Origin: Haliclystus octoradiatus
Lineage: Eukaryota > Cnidaria > Staurozoa > Stauromedusae > Haliclystidae
Reading direction: 5' to 3'
DNA: 64,000 bases
Assembly (NCBI GenBank): GCA_916610825.1
Contig: OU744447.1
Span: 11,453,751-11,517,750 of the forward strand
How positions within the stretch are numbered: the stretch's first letter is position 1; each line of letters starts with the position of its first letter. The notes under the pieces were generated by a model. The model was not told the DNA's origin, searched no databases, and saw only the letters and a program-made list of their open reading frames with translations. Made by a program: the position numbers and the translations under genes. This document shows, piece after piece, positions 25,404-64,000 of the stretch.

Positions 25404-27151
25404 GCAATAAATTTGCCGACTTCACATGAGACCGGTCTGGCTATATATATGTAAGCGTAAATTGGTTTTAAGTTAAAATGCGGTATCTGGAGTTGAATCT
25501 GCCACACCAAGGCTTGCCATGCGTGTTTAAATTGTGCATTGACCTAAAGTCATCATTGGAATACCTGCCAACCAAAAGTTGAAGATAATTGTCTCTATAC
25601 GTTAATCCTGATTTGTATGGACATGAATAAATGGACAAGAATTAAAATAACCCTCATATTTCTACTCTAAGAAAGCTAACATCAAAATTTCATTTGCCAT
25701 TTCTTCCCTCTTTTGCCTACTGGAGACATTTCAAGTACGAATTGCCGACTGACCAAGTCTCCAGAGGGGGGTGTCACACCCCCATTACCCTCATCATACA
25801 GGAGGGCCCAGTGTATCTGTTCCTTTGAAGAAAAGTTCAGAAATAGTACATCGCAATCAGGATTTCTGTCCTTACTTTTAAGATAGTAACTAGACTTTAT
25901 AAATATTGGATGAGTCTGAAAAAATCAGTGGAATTCTTAATTGTATATTCCGATCTGGATTCTCCAACTATGATATATTGATATTGGTATGAATTCTGAT
26001 GATTCAACCTAAAAGCTGTGGTTTCTTAAAATTGGTATGATCATGTTAATGAACTAAATCAATTTCTGCATACTTTGATGGACTGTTCGACGTAGTTTAA
26101 CACAGTTCATGAACAATTGATATGGTAGGCCTAATAGTTTCTGAACAGTTCTCCAATTTTATGCTAGTTCATAAATGTAATAGTATGAGGATAGGCCTAC
26201 TGTGTGAGCAGGATGAAGATATATGACACAACAGATTGAGTTGAGATGTTATTTGTGAGAGCACCAAGCAATTAGGAATGAGTTTACAAGTGTCGAGAGA
26301 TGGTAGTTGCATGAGTTACAATGAATGGATGATAATTAGTAATATGACGTTACAGGAAGCTACGACAATGATTACAACACGATTACAATACTACTATCAA
26401 TAAACAATTCGCAATAGTCCATGGACGGTTCTTGAGGTTTGCAAATACTTCATATACGGTGCATCAGGGTTAACGAACAGTTCATAGCAGTTCATAGCAT
26501 GAGCCACATTTTACGACATATCATAAAGTATTATAAGACTCTGTCTTATAGTGTCACTGATCTTCAGTTTTATTTTATTTTATTTTTTTATTCTGTTTTC
26601 TTTCTGTTTTGGCACATTTTATTATGGTCTACAGAAATTAAATTGAGAACATGTATAATATACTTAAGTTCTTTTGGATGACATAGGATGGTCTGATATA
26701 TTTAGTAAGAAATTTTCATAATTTCACGTTGATAAATGTCTTGTTAGATAATTAATAGTTGGTTTCTCATATCCACTGTGTTCCACTTATACACTAATTT
26801 ATTATTACCAACTCATATTTTAAAATATTCAAAACTGCATTTTATATTGTAAATATTTTTAATAACCCTTAAATTTAAATTTCGATTGAATCAATGAAGA
26901 CAAGTCACTGTCTTATGAATTATGGCTTTACCCTTTATAAATAAAGATAATGATGAATAATGATGGTGATCCACCAATTTTCTCTTGTGGCATGTGCAGG
27001 GTCCAACAAAAATGGGGATCCTGGAAGGCTAGAGAAAATTCAGAGGAAAATTAATAATTTTTTGATTTTTAGGCCAAACATCAACAAAAAATCTTTTGTC
27101 GGACAATGCACATGTGTTTTGTATATAACATTTATTATTTTTCAATTTCAG
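25404..27151. other. Nardilysin upstream region; no exon recognised
   Basis: Degenerate GTTCATGAAC-type pieces occur near 26100-26170 and 26470-26500. Nardilysin normally has N-terminal coding exon(s) before the one at 27152. I could not identify one here with confidence. Confidence 0.35.
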
Positions 27152-63938
<36,787 letters not shown>

Positions 63939-64000
63939 GTAATGCAATCAGGAATATCGATTCAAATAGTATTGTCTCAGTACCTATGTTCTGTACGTAA

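Overview
This is an AT-rich animal (metazoan) nuclear segment. It has GT-AG introns, four recognisable host genes and a dense load of transposons, microsatellites and minisatellites. Gene content and repeat style suggest a marine invertebrate. An ascidian, hemichordate or similar deuterostome is my guess, but the species cannot be fixed from the sequence alone.

Host genes, left to right: (1) a Ras-superfamily small GTPase on the minus strand, running off the left edge (476 to 1). (2) A complete seven-exon GILT (IFI30-type lysosomal thiol reductase) gene on the plus strand (8080-16994), with a TATA box and CCAAT box upstream; all exon phases are 0 and the product is 267 residues. (3) An intronless FLVCR/SLC49-type MFS transporter on the minus strand (20570-19108), interrupted by one frameshift in an A7 homopolymer. 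(4) A nardilysin-type M16 metallopeptidase on the plus strand. I traced 22 consecutive exons from 27152 to 63938 with unbroken reading phase; the first exon(s) and the 3' half are not in view.

Mobile DNA by region: 1.6-3.9 kb is a hAT-type element with 8-bp target duplications and a second inverted-repeat element nested inside it. 4.3-5.4 kb is a LINE remnant whose 3' tail is an expanded (TTA)n array. 8.85-10.9 kb and 24.1-25.3 kb are two near-identical copies of a 1.26-kb repeat. The nardilysin introns hold an almost perfect 390-bp inverted duplication (27.6-28.4 kb), a TIR element (29.6-30.8 kb), a decayed LINE with a PNPGP motif (32.9-34.4 kb), and giant (ATA)n/(ATAATG)n arrays followed by a nearly full-length LINE (38.0-43.1 kb) whose ORF1 carries an SGNH-esterase-like domain. 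They also hold a 1.78-kb element with long TIRs (43.9-45.6 kb), a hAT zinc-finger fragment (49.1-49.3 kb), and a decayed Ty1/copia element (51.2-55.3 kb) whose RNase H end runs directly into a 32-bp minisatellite of about 38 units (55.3-56.5 kb).

The most distinctive recurring signal is a family of foldback elements. They have CCCCTGCGAAAA...TTTTCGCAGGGG ends and insides built from repeated GTTCATGAAC palindromes. More than ten full or degenerate copies lie in this window, almost all inside nardilysin introns.

The genes do not form a functional unit; this is an ordinary eukaryotic gene neighbourhood. No prokaryote-type system, CRISPR array, rRNA or convincing tRNA was seen.
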